The notes under the pieces: model-generated
What the model was told of the DNA's origin: nothing
Seen by the model: only the letters and a program-made list of their open reading frames with translations
The model's database searches: none
Program-made: the position numbers and the translations under genes
Shown: positions 61,996-64,000 of the stretch, in pieces
Layout of the letters: the number at the start of each line of letters is the position of its first letter
Position numbering within the stretch: the stretch's first letter is position 1
Assembly: GCF_051014685.1 (NCBI RefSeq)
Contig: NW_027479743.1
Location: 1 to 64,000, forward strand
Direction of reading: 5' to 3'
Source of the DNA: Ptiloglossa arizonensis
Taxonomy: Eukaryota > Arthropoda > Insecta > Hymenoptera > Colletidae
DNA length: 64,000 nucleotides

Positions 61996-62408
61996 ACAAC
62001 AAATTTTTCGCACTTCTGCTGCTCCAAACGCTTAACCAGAATGGCCTAGGGAAAAAATACCCATACCGTTGTAATCGGACGAGTTTCTACTTTCAGTTAT
62101 AATAGGAATTTTTGGGTTAGGTCAATCCGTTCGCGAGATATGGGAGTTTGAAGCCAAGAACTGGTTGAGAAGGCATAAAATTTTTCGCAATTCTGCTGCT
62201 CCAAACGCTTAACCCGAATGGCCTAGGGAAAAAATACACATACCGCTGTAATCGGGCGAGTTTCTACTTTCAGACGCAATAGGAATTTTTGGTTAGGTCA
62301 ATCCGTTCGCGAGATATGGGAGTTTGAAGCCAAGAAATGGTTGAGAAGGCAAAAAATTTTTCGCAATTCTGCTGCTCCAAACGCTTAACCAGAATGGCCT
62401 AGGGAAAA
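61940..62408 (+). repeat. Family B 9-monomer duplication, copy 1
   Basis: Carries ATATGGCACTTTG, TTATAATAGG, AAGAACTGGTTG and a monomer with one missing G (TTTTTGGTTAGG). All recur about 1,592 bp downstream. Confidence 0.85.
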
Positions 62409-63531
62409 AATACACATACCGTTGTAATCGGGCGAGTTTCTACTTTCAGTTACAATAGGAATTTTTCTGTTAGGTCAATCCGTTCGCGAGATATGGGACT
62501 TTGAAGCTAAGAAATGGTTAACAGGACAACAAATTTTTCGCACTACTGCTGCTCCAATCGCTTAACCAGAATGGGCTAGGGAAAAAATACACATGCCGTT
62601 GTAATCGGGCGAGTTTCTACTTTCAGATGCAATAGGAATTTTTGGGTTAGGTCAATCCGTTCGCGAGATATGGGACTTTGAAGCTAAGAAATGGTTGACA
62701 AGACAACAAATTTTTCGCACTACTGCTGCTCCAATCGCTTAACCAGAATGGGCTAGGGAAAAAATACACATACCGTTGTAATCGGGCGAGTTTCTACTTT
62801 CACACGCAACAGGAATTTTTGGGTTAGGTCAATCCGTTCGCGAGATATGGGAGTTTGAAGCCAAGAAATGGTTGAGAAGGCATAAAATTTTTCGCCATTC
62901 TGCTGCTCCAAACGCTTAACCCGATTGGCCTAGGGAAAAAATACACATACCGCTGTAATCGGGCGAGTTTCTACTTTCAGACGCAATAGGAATTTTTGGG
63001 TTAGGTCAATCCGTTCGCGAGATATGGGAGTTTGAAGCCAAGAAATGGTTGAGAAGGCATAAAAATTTTCGCAATTCTGCTGCTCCAAACGCTTAACCAG
63101 CATGGCCTAGGGAAAAAATACACATACCGCTGTAATCGGGCGAGTTTCTACTTTCAGACGCAATAGGAATTTTTGGGTTAGGTCAATCCGTTCGCGTGAT
63201 ATGGGAGTGTGAAGCTATGAAATGGTTGAGAAGACAACAAATTTTTCGCACTACTGCTGCTCCAATCGCTTAACCAGAATGGGCTAGGGAAAAAATACAC
63301 ATACCGTTGTAATCGGGCGAGTTTCTACTTTCAGACGCAGCAGGAATTTTTGGGTTTGGTCAATCCGTTCGCGAGATATGAGAGTTTGAAGCTAAGAAAT
63401 GTTTGAGAAGACAACTAATTCTTCGCACTTCTGCTGCTCCAAACGCTTAACCAGAATGGCCTAGGGAAAAAATACACATACCGTTGTAATCGGGCGAGTT
63501 TCTACTTTCAGTTACAATAGGAATTTTTCTG

Positions 63532-64000
63532 TTAGGTCAATCCGTTCGCGAGATATGGCACTTTGAAGCTAAGAAATGGTTGAGAAGACAACAAATTTTT
63601 CGCACTTCTGCTGCTCCAAACGCTTAACCAGAATGGCCTAGGGAAAAAATACCCATACCGTTGTAATCGGACGAGTTTCTACTTTCAGTTATAATAGGAA
63701 TTTTTGGGTTAGGTCAATCCGTTCGCGAGATATGGGAGTTTGAAGCCAAGAACTGGTTGAGAAGGCATAAAATTTTTCGCAATTCTGCTGCTCCAAACGC
63801 TTAACCCGAATGGCCTAGGGAAAAAATACACATACCGCTGTAATCGGGCGAGTTTCTACTTTCAGACGCAATAGGAATTTTTGGTTAGGTCAATCCGTTC
63901 GCGAGATATGGGAGTTTGAAGCCAAGAAATGGTTGAGAAGGCAAAAAATTTTTCGCAATTCTGCTGCTCCAAACGCTTAACCAGAATGGCCTAGGGAAAA
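63532..64000 (+). repeat. Family B 9-monomer duplication, copy 2 (cut by the window end)
   Basis: The partner of 61,940-62,408 with the same four private changes. It continues beyond the window, so its true length is unknown. Confidence 0.85.

Larger units (their letters stand above)
32231..64000 (+). repeat. Satellite family B, about 179 monomers of 177 bp
   Basis: Same length and phase as family A. It differs mainly in four segments: GCTAAGAAATGG, AGACAACAAATTTTTCGCAC, TGCTGCTCCAAACGCTTAACC and AATTTTTGGGTTAGGTC. My hand comparison of consensus sequences gives about 26 differences in 177. Subtypes shift along the array. CGCAGCAGG with GGTTTGG is common in 32-39 kb. TTACAATAGG with GGTTAGG is common from 40 kb. 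ACTGCTGCTCCAATCGC with GGGCTAGGG dominates 53-63 kb. The array continues past the window end. Confidence 0.97.

Noticed and set aside
18146..64000. Dozens of open frames of 60-124 codons on both strands
   Set aside because: They recur once per satellite monomer and depend on chance loss of a stop in a 177-bp unit. None resembles a known protein.
18146..64000. A CRISPR array, because of regular repeats
   Set aside because: The repeated unit is the whole 177-bp period with no unrelated spacers, in a eukaryotic satellite context.
18146..64000. TCTACTTTCAG in each monomer as a 3' splice site
   Set aside because: It has a pyrimidine-rich run and AG but no convincing donor or exon context. A satellite consensus will contain such matches by chance.

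Overview
This window is repeat-dominated eukaryotic DNA and contains no gene I can support. It looks like pericentromeric, centromeric or subtelomeric heterochromatin. About 58 kb of the 64 kb is tandem repeat. The rest is one long inverted-repeat structure and a few hundred bases of AT-rich flank. There is no sign of bacterial gene organisation. An arthropod, perhaps an insect, would fit the 177-bp satellites and the AT-rich flank with scattered CpG, but the taxon is not determined by anything I can read. Both ends of the window lie inside arrays, so the outer borders of the first and last arrays are not seen.

Layout. (1) 1-12,295: an 8-bp minisatellite, TTTCTCCG, with 15 interspersed complex modules of four recurring classes (alpha 467 bp, beta 380 bp, gamma 200-216 bp, delta 388-408 bp). 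Nearly all of it parses into 4-bp words. (2) 12,296-12,846: AT-rich flank with a short hairpin and a stray fragment of the neighbouring element. (3) 12,847-18,090: a nearly closed palindrome with arms of about 2.85 and 2.27 kb, a central spacer of about 130 bp and its symmetry axis near 15,718. The left arm carries a highly uniform 7-bp array (GTTCTTC, about 128 copies, 13,617-14,519) that is only three units long in the right arm. The right arm instead carries a tandem duplication of a module of about 500 bp. The architecture resembles a foldback-type, transposase-less element. (4) 18,146 to about 32,230: satellite family A, about 80 monomers of 176-177 bp. (5) About 32,230-64,000: satellite family B, about 179 monomers of 177 bp and roughly 85% identical to A by a hand comparison of consensus sequences. 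The A-to-B switch falls inside one monomer.

The two satellites share their most conserved stretch, a TTCGCGAGATATGGG core. It fits the mammalian CENP-B box pattern with one mismatch in most monomers and without mismatch in at least two (21,794-21,810 and 35,766-35,782). Both families show higher-order duplications at whole-monomer spacing (2, 3, 4, 6, 7, 8, 9, 13, 16 and 25 monomers). The largest is a 4,420-bp offset duplication in family B with about eleven differences noted in 2.68 kb.

No gene network can be described. The very long open frames (up to 3,911 codons) are consequences of repeat units that contain no stop codon in any frame, and I reject them as genes. All coordinates of repeat borders are hand-estimated, usually to within about 10-20 bases.
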